A DNA stretch of 64,000 nucleotides, taken from contig DAHXKG010000007.1 of assembly GCA_027366525.1 (NCBI GenBank), forward strand, positions 56,006 through 120,005. The letters are read 5' to 3'. Both the position numbers and the translations under genes were made by a program. Numbering within the stretch: position 1 is the first letter of the stretch; every line of letters begins with the position of its first letter. Origin of the DNA: a candidate division FCPU426 bacterium. Lineage in GTDB: Bacteria > Oederibacteriota > Muellerivitia > Muellerivitales > DAHXKG01. Positions 1 through 8,325 of the stretch are shown here, piece after piece. The notes below the pieces were generated by a model. That model had not been told where the DNA came from. It ran no database searches and worked only from the letters and a program-made list of their open reading frames with translations.

Positions 1-636
1 AGATAAAGTCTTCTCAAGTTGAAGTGCATAGGCTTCTATCGCAGAATTCGGATGCCTTTGGTTGGCTCTTTCAAAATTCAAGGCGGCATCTTTGGCATCC
101 CCGGTCATGTATTGGCAATACCCTAAATAATAATATCCCCGATAATCCTGAGGTGCCGATTGGATTGCTTCTTGAAAATCAGGAATGGCTTGTGAATATT
201 GCTTCTGTTGAAAATATTGAATGCCTTCTTGCAATCCAGGTTCCGCCGTAGTTGAAGTCGTAGTAGTCGCGGTTGTACTCGTACTGGCTGAAGCTTCGGT
301 ACTCGTACTCAGTTGTCCCTGAAGATTTCCAACAAATTGTGCCAATTGACTGTTATTCGGATTTAAAGCTAATGATTTTTGATAGAGCGAAAGCGCTGAT
401 TGTTTTCTTCCTAGAATATAATAACAATTTCCTAGTCCTTCATAAGCGGTCGCATCATTTGGGTTGAGTTGAATGGCAGCATCATAATATCGAGCGGCCT
501 GAACATATTGTTTAGCAGTATAAAATTGATTCCCAGCTGCATCGTATTGAGCGGAAGTAGCTTGTTGTGACCTTCCAGGCGATGGAATGAAGAGTAGTAG
601 ACCCAAAACAAACATGACAATACTTTTAAAGTTCAT
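1..636 (-). CDS. Secreted TPR-repeat protein (3' end cut by window edge)
   Basis: This reading frame is open from the ATG at 636 to the left edge (212 codons, no stop), so the C-terminus is missing. The N-terminus is a hydrophobic signal peptide, probably cleaved near residue 23 (...SPGRS|QQ). Two tetratricopeptide-like units follow (about residues 30-63 and 64-97, with the AxxxxxxALxLNPN pattern). A Ser/Thr-only linker of about 18 residues comes next, then two more TPR-like units. TPR arrays are protein-protein interaction scaffolds, and this one should work in the periplasm. No partner can be named. It follows the pseudo-galactokinase on the same strand after a 206-bp AT-rich gap, so it probably has its own promoter. 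The Shine-Dalgarno is weak (AGAGGG about 14 nt upstream). Confidence 0.8.
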   Translation of the reverse strand, partial: MNFKSIVMFVLGLLLFIPSPGRSQQATSAQYDAAGNQFYTAKQYVQAARYYDAAIQLNPNDATAYEGLGNCYYILGRKQSALSLYQKSLALNPNNSQLAQFVGNLQGQLSTSTEASASTSTTATTTTSTTAEPGLQEGIQYFQQKQYSQAIPDFQEAIQSAPQDYRGYYYLGYCQYMTGDAKDAALNFERANQRHPNSAIEAYALQLEKTLS

Positions 637-842
637 TGTTAAACTTTTTACCCTCTTTCCCATAACTCCTCCATATAATTAATCTGACTGCTTATCAAAA
701 CGTTTTAAATTTTAAATTTGAAATTAATGTATTCGTTAATTTTAAATTTTTTTATCTAACGTTCAGAAAAAAGGCCATCTTCTGTATTTAAACTTAGACT
801 TACCGATTATACACGATTTCCCTAATTTGAAAAGCAATAAGG

Positions 843-2030
843 TCATTCTTCTTTTTGAATTCCATCACCAGCATCATAAATGTAACATTGAGGGGAAATA
901 TTGACCTGATTCTTGTAGTCCCGCTGGACTTGGTCAATAAATGGTTGTATTTGGGCTGTTTTTACTAGACAAATCATAGTGCCACCCCAACCCATCCCGG
1001 CCATTCGCGCTCCTAAACACCCAGATTTACGACATATTTGTGACAGAATATCAATTTCAGGACAAGTAATTTTTAATTTTTCAGCTAATGCATCTTGAGA
1101 TTCATTTAAGAGCGCTCCGAATCCAAGATAATCGCCTTTAATTAAAAATTCCTTAGACTTTTGAACTCGATGGTTTTCAAAAACGATATAGTCCAAGCGT
1201 TTGCGCATAAGAATGTCAATTCTTTTTCGTGCAGTTTCGTATAAATCAGGCGTAAGATCGCGCAAAGTAAGAATTTTAGGAACATGTTTTCTCACCTCAT
1301 TTAATAATTGCTGAAAAACTTCCAGCCGCTTATTAAATTCTTGTTCAACATTGCTTTTATTTCGGACGCCACTGTCAATCACCACTAATTTAACCTGATC
1401 ATGATCAAAGGGGACATAGTCCGGTTTAAATGAACGAGGATCAAAAATTACCAAATGATTTTGTTTCCCAAATCGTGAAGCAAAAGGCGAATAGTAATCG
1501 CCGTGAATTTGTAAGAACTGCGTTTCTACACGTTGAGAAAGTTTCACTAAGGTTGCATCATCTAAAGGACGTGTACCTAAAACGTTACAGGTAAATGCAA
1601 CTGCCATATTGAGCGCAGCCATTTCTTTTAAACACATCTGTTCCGGAATTTCATTCAGCACCGCTAATTGAATCCCCTCCAATTTTCGACCCATGCGTTC
1701 ATAAAAATACAAAATCCCTTTCGGATAATTAGCCCATCCATCCATTTTTTCAAATTTTAAAGAGCCCAGTGGGGATGAAAATTTTTCATCATAATTCAAC
1801 GAGTAAACCATCGCCTGTCGATCGGTTCGCACCTGAGCCGCAATGTATACGCGATGCTGACCTGTCGCCAATAAGCTGAAGCCGTCTTCATGTTCCGTAT
1901 AATCGCCCCCCAAAAGATTTAAAACACACGGCGCTGAAACAATGGTAATTTTTTTAGAATTTTCACCATATTGATGGGAAAAAGCATTCTTTAGTCTTGA
2001 AATCGTTTCCAAATGGGTATGTTCCTTCAT
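843..2030 (-). CDS. Galactokinase-fold pseudoenzyme (GHMP family, catalytic motifs lost)
   Basis: Full-length (395 aa) and collinear with galactokinase GalK, but unlikely to phosphorylate galactose. The sugar-binding motif PGRVNLIGEHTDY reads PCVLNLLGGDYTEH (residues 34-47), losing the Arg and the Glu-His pair. The ATP-binding loop GAGLSSSAAL aligns without gaps to QMCLKEMAAL (131-140), losing every Gly and Ser. The catalytic Asp of the GIMDQF motif is Ser181 in DYYSPF. The third GHMP motif survives (GARMAGMGWGG). Because the frame is intact and the fold positions are conserved, this looks like a maintained protein with a new role (regulatory or sugar-sensing, as for yeast Gal3) rather than a decaying gene. 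It lies 73 bp behind cdsA at the end of the rpsB operon, a place where rseP or dxr is often found. Confidence 0.8.
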   Translation of the reverse strand: MKEHTHLETISRLKNAFSHQYGENSKKITIVSAPCVLNLLGGDYTEHEDGFSLLATGQHRVYIAAQVRTDRQAMVYSLNYDEKFSSPLGSLKFEKMDGWANYPKGILYFYERMGRKLEGIQLAVLNEIPEQMCLKEMAALNMAVAFTCNVLGTRPLDDATLVKLSQRVETQFLQIHGDYYSPFASRFGKQNHLVIFDPRSFKPDYVPFDHDQVKLVVIDSGVRNKSNVEQEFNKRLEVFQQLLNEVRKHVPKILTLRDLTPDLYETARKRIDILMRKRLDYIVFENHRVQKSKEFLIKGDYLGFGALLNESQDALAEKLKITCPEIDILSQICRKSGCLGARMAGMGWGGTMICLVKTAQIQPFIDQVQRDYKNQVNISPQCYIYDAGDGIQKEE

Positions 2031-2103
2031 TCAATATTTATCGACTCATTCAAACCCAAGCAATCTAAAATTGATTTTTAATACTGGACCGGCCGCCTTC
2101 GAT

Positions 2104-2913
2104 TTAATGAAGTCCCATGCTCTTTAAGCAATAAAATAAAACCATGCCATTAATCAGCACACTATCCAGGCGATCAAAAATGCCACCATGGGACAAAAAA
2201 ATAGAACCCGAGTTTTTAGCGGATAAACTACGCTTGATCATGGATTCCATTAAATCACCGATTTGCCCCGTCACCGCTAATATCACGCCCAGGAGAATCA
2301 CCGTATTTAAATTTAAAAAGTTTATTTCGCGGACAGCGATCTTATCCAGAAAATATAAGCCTAAAACACTTGTGACGATTCCTCCATAAAACCCTTCCCA
2401 AGTTTTTTTAGGCGATAGTTGCGGCGCAAGTTTATGTTTTCCAAAGAACGTCCCCCAAAAAAACGCCCCAATATCCGTGGCCCATGTGGCCCCCAATAAA
2501 ACTAGTAACGGTCCAATGCCTTCTTGACGAAGCAGATAAAAATAAGACCCTAAAATTCCAAAATAAAATACGCCCAACATGGTTGTTCCCATTGAATCAA
2601 TCAAATGAAAATTGGGATGTTTTAAAAAAATCAGAGCGCCTAAAAAGGGAACCAAAATCGCTAAACTCAACGCTGCTGGCAAATGAAATGCTTGGCTTAT
2701 GTTTAAATAAGGCAGTAATAAAAGAAACAACGCGATGACTCCCAGCACAATCATCGGCTTTTTTCCGGCAGTTTGACTCATATACAAGAATTCCAATAGT
2801 CCAAGCAACAATACGACTGTCGTTATCCAGTTGAAAAAAGCGATGGATCCCCAAAACAGCAACATAAAAACCAAAAACATGGCTACAACAGCAACTAATG
2901 AACGTTGAATCAC
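2104..2913 (-). CDS. cdsA: Phosphatidate cytidylyltransferase
   Basis: Makes CDP-diacylglycerol from CTP and phosphatidic acid, the precursor of all anionic and zwitterionic phospholipids, at the inner membrane. The protein is 269 aa with about seven or eight membrane segments and the C-terminal CDP-DAG synthase signature (SMIKR...HGGIFDRLD). The GTG start at 2913 is chosen because it overlaps the uppS stop as GTGA and follows a GAGGAG Shine-Dalgarno by about 4 nt. The upstream ATG at 2961 would lie inside uppS. One oddity: the family K-D-x-[GSA] element is K-N-S-G here (Asn234), and the Pro/Gly before HGG is Leu. The Asp is thought to bind metal, so this is worth checking. Fourth-fifth gene of a translation/lipid operon. 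Confidence 0.9.
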   Translation of the reverse strand: MIQRSLVAVVAMFLVFMLLFWGSIAFFNWITTVVLLLGLLEFLYMSQTAGKKPMIVLGVIALFLLLLPYLNISQAFHLPAALSLAILVPFLGALIFLKHPNFHLIDSMGTTMLGVFYFGILGSYFYLLRQEGIGPLLVLLGATWATDIGAFFWGTFFGKHKLAPQLSPKKTWEGFYGGIVTSVLGLYFLDKIAVREINFLNLNTVILLGVILAVTGQIGDLMESMIKRSLSAKNSGSIFLSHGGIFDRLDSVLINGMVLFYCLKSMGLH

Positions 2914-3686
2914 TGAACTCCTCGAACATTCTTCAATCCACCAAATCGTCGGTTTCGACATTGAAATGCTTGAATGGACTGTATCAATTCCTGTTCCCGA
3001 AAATCAGGCCAAAGCGTTGGCGTAAAATACAACTCCGCATATGCGAGTTCCCAAAGCAAAAAGTTAGATACTCGCATTTCGCCGCTAGTTCGAATAATCA
3101 AATCCACTTCAGGCAATTCCGCTGTTGACAAAAAATTTTGAATGGTTGGTTCGTTGATGGTTTCCGCGCGCAAGGTACCTTTTTGAACCTCCGCCTCTAT
3201 TTTTTTAAACGCATCGATTAAATCCACACGGGCACTATAGGATAATGCCAATACCAGGGTTAATCCTTTATTATGTGCGGTTTGTTGGGTGGCATAATGC
3301 AATTCTTGCTGAACCGAGTTTGGGAGTAATTGAATCTTGCCTATTGTTTTTAATCGAACATTATTTCGGTTCAGCTCTTTTAATTCTTGACGCAGATATT
3401 TTTTTAAAAGCCGCATTAAAAATTGAACTTCTTGATTCGGACGACGCCAATTTTCCATTGAAAAAGCATATAACGTCAATGCCTGGACACCTAATTCACC
3501 GCAGAGTCGAACAATGGTTCGAACTGATTCCGCTCCCGCTCGATGCCCCGCAATGCGCGGCAAGTGCTTATTTTGTGCCCATCGTCCATTTCCATCCATA
3601 ATAATTCCAATATGTCGTGGAATCTGTTCTTGAAGTTGATATTTCGAAATCAGTTTTTCGCGTTTTTTATTCGTCATGTGATCCAA
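2910..3686 (-). CDS. uppS: Isoprenyl transferase (undecaprenyl diphosphate synthase)
   Basis: Cis-prenyltransferase that extends farnesyl diphosphate with isopentenyl diphosphate to make undecaprenyl diphosphate, the lipid carrier for peptidoglycan and O-antigen; cytosolic or membrane-associated. At 258 aa it has normal length. All family motifs are present: HIGIIMDGNGRWA with the catalytic Asp, HRAG, YAFSMENWRRP, and RTSGEMRVSNFLLW followed by AYAELYFTPTLWPDF. The ATG at 3686 lies 43 bp after frr. Its stop overlaps the cdsA start by 4 bp, so the two lipid genes are likely translationally coupled. Confidence 0.96.
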   Translation of the reverse strand: MDHMTNKKREKLISKYQLQEQIPRHIGIIMDGNGRWAQNKHLPRIAGHRAGAESVRTIVRLCGELGVQALTLYAFSMENWRRPNQEVQFLMRLLKKYLRQELKELNRNNVRLKTIGKIQLLPNSVQQELHYATQQTAHNKGLTLVLALSYSARVDLIDAFKKIEAEVQKGTLRAETINEPTIQNFLSTAELPEVDLIIRTSGEMRVSNFLLWELAYAELYFTPTLWPDFREQELIQSIQAFQCRNRRFGGLKNVRGVQ

Positions 3687-3729
3687 ATATCCAAATAATT
3701 ATTGCTCCTCATAACACCTAATCAAATGA

Positions 3730-4290
3730 TCAAAAATCCAAAATCTCTTTTTCTTTATGTAACGCTAACTGATCGATTTCTTGCGAATAGTGGTTGGTCA
3801 TTTTCTGAATTTTTTCTCCAGCATCCTTAGCTACGTCTTCTGAAATATGCTTTTCTTTTTTTAATTGATCAATCGTTTTATTAGCTTCTTGTCGAATGGC
3901 TCGAATTCCCACTTTCCCTTCTTCAGCATCTTTCTTCACCGTTTTAACCAATTCTTTTCGACGTTCTTCTGTCAGTAAAGGAATACTAATCCGTATTAAT
4001 TTTCCATCGTTATTTGGCGTTAATCCCAATTCGCTTTTCAGTATCGCTTTTTCAATATCCACTAATGCGGTAGCATCCCAAGGTTTGATTTCAATCGTCC
4101 GTGCATCCACAACCGTAATATTAGCGACTTGATTTAATGGGACGAGGGTTCCGTAATATTCTACTCGAATGGTTTCAAACAAAGCGGATGAGGCTCTCCC
4201 GGTTCGAACATTTACAAATTCACGCTTCGTTGCTTCAACGGCCTTTTTCATTTTTGATTCTGATTCTTGATATATCTTCTGGACGTCCAT
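3730..4290 (-). CDS. frr: Ribosome recycling factor
   Basis: Together with EF-G it splits the post-termination ribosome. At 186 aa it has the standard length, with the typical N-terminal helix (KAVEATKREFVNVRTGRAS), the conserved IRISIPLLTEERRKELVK segment and the IRAIRQEANKTIDQLKK helix. A strong Shine-Dalgarno (AAGGAGG) sits 5 nt before the ATG. It is 31 bp downstream of pyrH, the usual bacterial order. Confidence 0.97.
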   Translation of the reverse strand: MDVQKIYQESESKMKKAVEATKREFVNVRTGRASSALFETIRVEYYGTLVPLNQVANITVVDARTIEIKPWDATALVDIEKAILKSELGLTPNNDGKLIRISIPLLTEERRKELVKTVKKDAEEGKVGIRAIRQEANKTIDQLKKEKHISEDVAKDAGEKIQKMTNHYSQEIDQLALHKEKEILDF

Positions 4291-4321
4291 CTATCCTCCT
4301 TCACATCACCGGTCTTGGTTT

Positions 4322-5050
4322 TCAGCTACACACCATGGTTCCCAGTTTCTGCCCTCGAATTACCCGTGCAATATTCCCGATGACATGCATATCAAAGACA
4401 ATAATGGGAAGATGATTTTCCATACACAGCGTAATCGCGGTGGCATCCATGACTTTTAATTTCCGATCAATCACTTCCAAGTGTGTCAATTGCTGAAACC
4501 GGGTGGCCCGTGGGTTTTTTTGGGGATCATCATCATAGACACCGTCAACATGCGTTGCTTTCAAAATAATTTCCGCATTGATTTCAATCGCTCTTAACGC
4601 CGCTGTGGTGTCAGTCGTAAAATAAGGATTCCCGGTGCCTCCTGCAAAGATGACAATTCTTCCTTTTTCTAAATGACGAAGTGCCTTTCGCCGAATATAC
4701 GGTTCCGCCACTTTCGACATTTCGATGGCGGTCATCACCCGAGTATATGCCCCGGCTGTTTCCAACGCGTTTTGGAGTGCTAAGGCATTGATAATGGTTG
4801 CCAACATCCCCATGTAATCACTTGAAACACGATCCAGCCCCATTTTTTCACCGTTAGCGCCACGGTAAATATTGCCTCCACCAATCACCAGAGCAATTTG
4901 CACGCCATCTTTTTGGATTTGATGCACCTGTTTCGCAATTCTTTGAACAACTTCTGCATCAATGCCGTAGCTTTGAGTCCCTGCCAGGGCTTCGCCCGAA
5001 ATTTTCAAAAGCACGCGATGATAAGCATATTTTGATTTAGGGGTGTTCAA
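4322..5050 (-). CDS. pyrH: Uridylate kinase
   Basis: Phosphorylates UMP to UDP with ATP in pyrimidine nucleotide synthesis; cytosolic hexamer of the amino-acid-kinase fold. At 242 aa it shows the N-terminal [10 protein letters not shown] phosphate loop, the [10 protein letters not shown] glycine loop, the [17 protein letters not shown] substrate segment and the [19 protein letters not shown] nucleotide site. It is 34 bp after tsf in the ribosomal operon. Confidence 0.97.
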   Translation of the reverse strand: MNTPKSKYAYHRVLLKISGEALAGTQSYGIDAEVVQRIAKQVHQIQKDGVQIALVIGGGNIYRGANGEKMGLDRVSSDYMGMLATIINALALQNALETAGAYTRVMTAIEMSKVAEPYIRRKALRHLEKGRIVIFAGGTGNPYFTTDTTAALRAIEINAEIILKATHVDGVYDDDPQKNPRATRFQQLTHLEVIDRKLKVMDATAITLCMENHLPIIVFDMHVIGNIARVIRGQKLGTMVCS

Positions 5051-5084
5051 AAGCTACCTTTGTGATCATTTTGCAAAAACAATT

Positions 5085-5675
5085 TTATTCTCCAATTTGA
5101 AATCTACAAAATCTGCGCACAACAATATTTTCTCCGAGTTTAGCCGCTATTTCCGTAATCAGTTGATGAACACTCTTTTTAGGATCACGAATATACGGCT
5201 GATCCATTAGACAAACCTGCTTAAAATAATTTTCGACTTTGCCTTCCAATATCTTTTCTAATACAGATGCCGGCTTGTTCGATTTTTCAATTTCGATTCG
5301 ATAAATCGATTTTTCTTTTTCCAATTCATCCATGGGTACTTCTTCACGGCGAACATATTTAGGAATGGAAGCGGCAATTTGCATTGCTAATTCTTTGGAC
5401 AACATTTGAAAATCGTCTGTTTTAGCAACAAAATCAGTTTCGCAATTCACTTCAACAATAACACCCACTTTCCCTCCGTGGACATAACTGCCAATCCAGC
5501 CCTGATTGACACTTCGACCGACTCGTTTGGCAACCTGTACGGCCCCATGTTCTCTTAAATAAACCACCGCTTTTTCAAAATCACCTTGTGATTCCATCAA
5601 AGCTTTTTTACATTCCATCATTCCGGCGCCTGTTTTTTCTCGCAATTCCTTTACTGCTGATGCATCAATGCTCAT
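5085..5675 (-). CDS. tsf: Elongation factor Ts (short form)
   Basis: Guanine nucleotide exchange factor for EF-Tu. Both signatures are present: LREKTGAGMMECKKAL at the UBA-like N-terminus and EVNCETDFVA in the core. At 196 aa it is a short form with one core subdomain, as in Thermus, rather than the roughly 280 aa of E. coli. The C-terminal coiled coil (KLGENIVVRRF) is retained. It is 47 bp downstream of rpsB. Confidence 0.96.
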   Translation of the reverse strand: MSIDASAVKELREKTGAGMMECKKALMESQGDFEKAVVYLREHGAVQVAKRVGRSVNQGWIGSYVHGGKVGVIVEVNCETDFVAKTDDFQMLSKELAMQIAASIPKYVRREEVPMDELEKEKSIYRIEIEKSNKPASVLEKILEGKVENYFKQVCLMDQPYIRDPKKSVHQLITEIAAKLGENIVVRRFCRFQIGE

Positions 5676-5722
5676 TTGGGCCTCCCAATTTATTCCAATT
5701 CAAAACTGATGATTTTTGGAAA

Positions 5723-6676
5723 TTATTCATCCCGTAATCGTTTGGTTCGAATTCTCTCAACTTTTTCATCAGCTAACTCGTCGGCAAAAGCAGCCACTGT
5801 TTGAGCATCGCCTGCTAAATGTTCCACACTTGAAACCAGCAATTCGGGCTCTTCCGATGAACGTTCTTTTAAAAATTCTTGATTCACTTCTTCATCTAGG
5901 ATAATCGGTTTTTCCAAATCGGATCCCGTACCAAAGGTAGCATCGACTATAGTCGTTGAACTGGTTTCAGATTTGCCGATTTCCTTGCCTTCTAATTCTT
6001 GGCTACGCCCATCCATAATCGCGGTCGAAATAACCGAAGTGATCAACTTAACTGCTCGAATTGCATCATCATTACCGGGAATCACTAAATCGACTTCATC
6101 TGGATCACAATTAGTATCAACAACCGCTATTACTGGAACTCCTAACTTTCGGGCTTCTTGAATCGCAATATGTTCTTTTTTAGTATCAATGACAAAAATG
6201 GCACCCGGCAATTTAGGCAAGTTTTTAATACCCCCTAATGTGCGTTCTAATTTTTGTTTTTCTTTATTTAAGATGGCTTGTTCTTTTTTGGAGCGCTTTT
6301 GTAATTCTTCCGGTGTCAAGCGTTCCAAATCTTTTAAATAGCCAATCGATTTTTTAATGGTTGAAAAATTAGTAAGCATCCCGCCTAACCACCGATAGTT
6401 GACGTAATGCATTCCACAGCGTTCGGCTTCTTCTCGAATAGAATCTTGAGCTTGCTTTTTCGTACCAATAAAAATAACACTTTCACCCGCAACTGAAATT
6501 TCTTTCACAAATTGATAAGCTTCTTTAAGCTTTTTGACCGTTTTTTGAAGATCAATAATATGAATCCCATTGCGCGCACCAAAAATGTAAGGGGCCATCT
6601 TGGGATTCCACCGGCGAGTTTGATGTCCAAAATGTACTCCAGCTTCCAACAATTGCTTCATCGATACTGTTAACAT
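5723..6676 (-). CDS. rpsB: 30S ribosomal protein S2 with long acidic C-terminal tail
   Basis: Small-subunit protein needed for S1 and mRNA recruitment. The S2 core is clear: [39 protein letters not shown], the coiled-coil insertion, and [20 protein letters not shown]. At 317 aa it exceeds the usual 230-260. The last 75-80 residues are an acidic, low-complexity extension rich in Glu, Ser and Thr. The ATG at 6676 is preferred because AAGGAG lies 8 nt upstream; the in-frame GTG at 6682 is only 2 nt from it. It heads the rpsB-tsf-pyrH-frr-uppS-cdsA operon. Confidence 0.96.
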   Translation of the reverse strand: MLTVSMKQLLEAGVHFGHQTRRWNPKMAPYIFGARNGIHIIDLQKTVKKLKEAYQFVKEISVAGESVIFIGTKKQAQDSIREEAERCGMHYVNYRWLGGMLTNFSTIKKSIGYLKDLERLTPEELQKRSKKEQAILNKEKQKLERTLGGIKNLPKLPGAIFVIDTKKEHIAIQEARKLGVPVIAVVDTNCDPDEVDLVIPGNDDAIRAVKLITSVISTAIMDGRSQELEGKEIGKSETSSTTIVDATFGTGSDLEKPIILDEEVNQEFLKERSSEEPELLVSSVEHLAGDAQTVAAFADELADEKVERIRTKRLRDE

Positions 6677-6682
6677 ACCCAC

Positions 6683-7211
6683 ATCTCCTTAACCTAGAGT
6701 TTTTCCTCTGCTATTTAAACGTTTCCGCTAATTTTCTTGAATAAACTCGTTGTTTTAAATCACAACACTCTTTGAACAAGAAATTAAATAGCATGTGAAT
6801 TATGACTTAAATATAAAATTTAAAGTCAATTTAACTCATGGTTATATCACATTCGTACAGAAGCTTTCAAGCAGGAACCTTGTCTTTTCTCAAGTTTATA
6901 AATTTTAACCTCACTGCGTGATAAAACAAATTGGGGGATTTGGATTTATAAAATAAATCCTGACTGATTGACGCCCCTGAGTTGGATTATACTTTTTAGC
7001 TTGCCACAGGTCTTTGTGCCCTACTTGGATAATTCGTTTTCCTAAAATTGAAAACGGTTCCACGCTTTTTTAGACGTCCAGTTTGAGTTTCTATATATTG
7101 GGCTATTTAAGATTAGTGACCACAATCTGTTTAGCCGTATATCAAAATAGCTTTTACATCCCACCCATTGATCCTGTAATCGTTGATCTCCCAATCCATT
7201 CAATTTAAAAA
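6683..7211. other. Divergent intergenic region between rpsB and the Nudix gene
   Basis: About 530 bp of AT-rich sequence with no plausible gene in either direction. The rpsB side contains a candidate promoter and would give an rpsB leader of over 100 nt, long enough for autogenous control by S2. No specific S2-binding fold could be recognised. No tRNA or repeat was seen. Confidence 0.5.
6799..6829 (-). promoter_or_regulatory. Candidate sigma-70 promoter of the rpsB operon
   Basis: Read on the minus strand: TTGACT (6829-6824), 19-bp AT-rich spacer, CATAAT (6804-6799). The -35 is near consensus, but the spacer is 2 bp longer than ideal. Transcription would start about 115 nt before the rpsB ATG. 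Confidence 0.4.
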
Positions 7212-7240
7212 TTGATTCTTTTTTTCAAATAGGGAATAAT
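7212..7240 (+). promoter_or_regulatory. Candidate sigma-70 promoter of the Nudix gene
   Basis: TTGATT (7212-7217), 17-bp spacer, AATAAT (7235-7240). Transcription would start near 7247, about 64 nt before the TTG start at 7311. Confidence 0.5.
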
Positions 7241-7310
7241 AACGTTGACAACGTTTAAAGCTTGATTTGCTGCTAATCCAAATCATCCAATCCACAGCTG
7301 TGAGGAATGC

Positions 7311-8297
7311 TTGCATACAATTCGACAACTTCCAGTTATCCGAAAAAAATGGGGTTATCCCTACCGACTCTGGATCACTCAAGAATTTGATGATCTCGGA
7401 TGGAATTTGGTTGAACAAAGTCGAAGGCAAGGGAGAATTCACGATGTGACCTTGTTTATTGAGGACCCTCAAGGCCGTTTTGCATTGATGAGCAAACACT
7501 CTTATCCCCCGGGCATTTTCCGATCCCCCTCCGGGGGTGTTCACCTCCATGAACCTTTTGATCAAGGTGCGATCCGGGAAGCTAAAGAAGAAACGGGATT
7601 AAATATTCAATTGCAATCTTTTGTTTTACATATCACTTTGGAAATTACCCATCAAGAAGATTCTATAACTTGGGAATCGTATATATTTCATGCTACCACC
7701 CACCAAACACGACTTCAGCCCGTTGATCTTAAAGAAGTTCGAGAAGCTATTTGGGTAGATCCGACTCAAATGCATTTGATGATTCAAAAACTCAAGAACA
7801 CGGAGAATGGTGGGTTGATCTATCGAGCCAATTTAACGGAAGCCTTTTTATGGTCACTCCAAAATCCATTCAAACTGGAATCAGCGGATATATATCAAAT
7901 TCCAATTTATGAAAAAATAAAATCCAAAATCAAATCGCCTGAACTATTGGAAAAAACATTTTTCTTTAACGCCAGTATTCAACATCTCTGGGCCGGATGC
8001 ATTGGCATTACTCTTCATCCTAACTTTTATGAGCTTTCAATACTAGAAATTCATTCCTCGTTTTATGGACGAGGATTGGCTCAGGCCCTAACTACTTATA
8101 TCGTGGATCAATGGAATTTTAAACAAAATCAATTTGCTGAAAAAAAAGATTTATGGGTTTTCAGTCAATATCCTGCCTATTTCATTCCCCTTCACTTCCA
8201 TTTGCCCGAGGACCTGAGTATGACGCCACCCTTCATCTTGTCTGAAATTAATAAAAAACCCGCCCGCTCCGTAGCCCTAAAGTACACGCCCTTTTAA
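7311..8297 (+). CDS. Nudix hydrolase with a C-terminal GNAT-like region
   Basis: A perfect Nudix box (G-x5-E-x7-REAKEETGL, about residues 75-97) predicts Mg-dependent hydrolysis of a nucleoside diphosphate linked to some other moiety; the substrate is unknown. At 328 aa it is about twice a simple Nudix domain. The last 110 residues contain SSFYGRGLAQALTTYIVDQ, resembling the acetyl-CoA-binding motif A of GNAT acetyltransferases (R/QxxGxG/A) but with Tyr in the first position. The two-domain reading is therefore an inference. The TTG start has GAGG 5 nt upstream. In-frame codons before it (from 7266, after a stop at 7263) read like protein with a CxxC-type element, so the true N-terminus could be longer if an upstream frameshift exists. 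It converges on the propeller gene with a 28-bp gap. Confidence 0.8.
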   Translation: MHTIRQLPVIRKKWGYPYRLWITQEFDDLGWNLVEQSRRQGRIHDVTLFIEDPQGRFALMSKHSYPPGIFRSPSGGVHLHEPFDQGAIREAKEETGLNIQLQSFVLHITLEITHQEDSITWESYIFHATTHQTRLQPVDLKEVREAIWVDPTQMHLMIQKLKNTENGGLIYRANLTEAFLWSLQNPFKLESADIYQIPIYEKIKSKIKSPELLEKTFFFNASIQHLWAGCIGITLHPNFYELSILEIHSSFYGRGLAQALTTYIVDQWNFKQNQFAEKKDLWVFSQYPAYFIPLHFHLPEDLSMTPPFILSEINKKPARSVALKYTPF

Positions 8298-8305
8298 TCA
8301 ATCGC

Positions 8306-8325
8306 AGTTGTGAACTTTGACAACT
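8306..8325. terminator. Weak stem-loop between convergent genes
   Basis: AGTTGT and ACAACT form a 6-bp stem with an 8-nt loop in the 28-bp gap between the Nudix and propeller genes. The stem is short and the T-run poor, so this is only a possible bidirectional terminator. Confidence 0.25.

Noticed and set aside
5738..5756. GGTTCGAATT resembling a tRNA T-arm
   Set aside because: Lies inside the rpsB coding frame, with no cloverleaf around it.
7200..7565. 121-codon minus-strand frame across the Nudix gene
   Set aside because: Antisense to a perfect Nudix box; composition and lack of motif mark it as a shadow.
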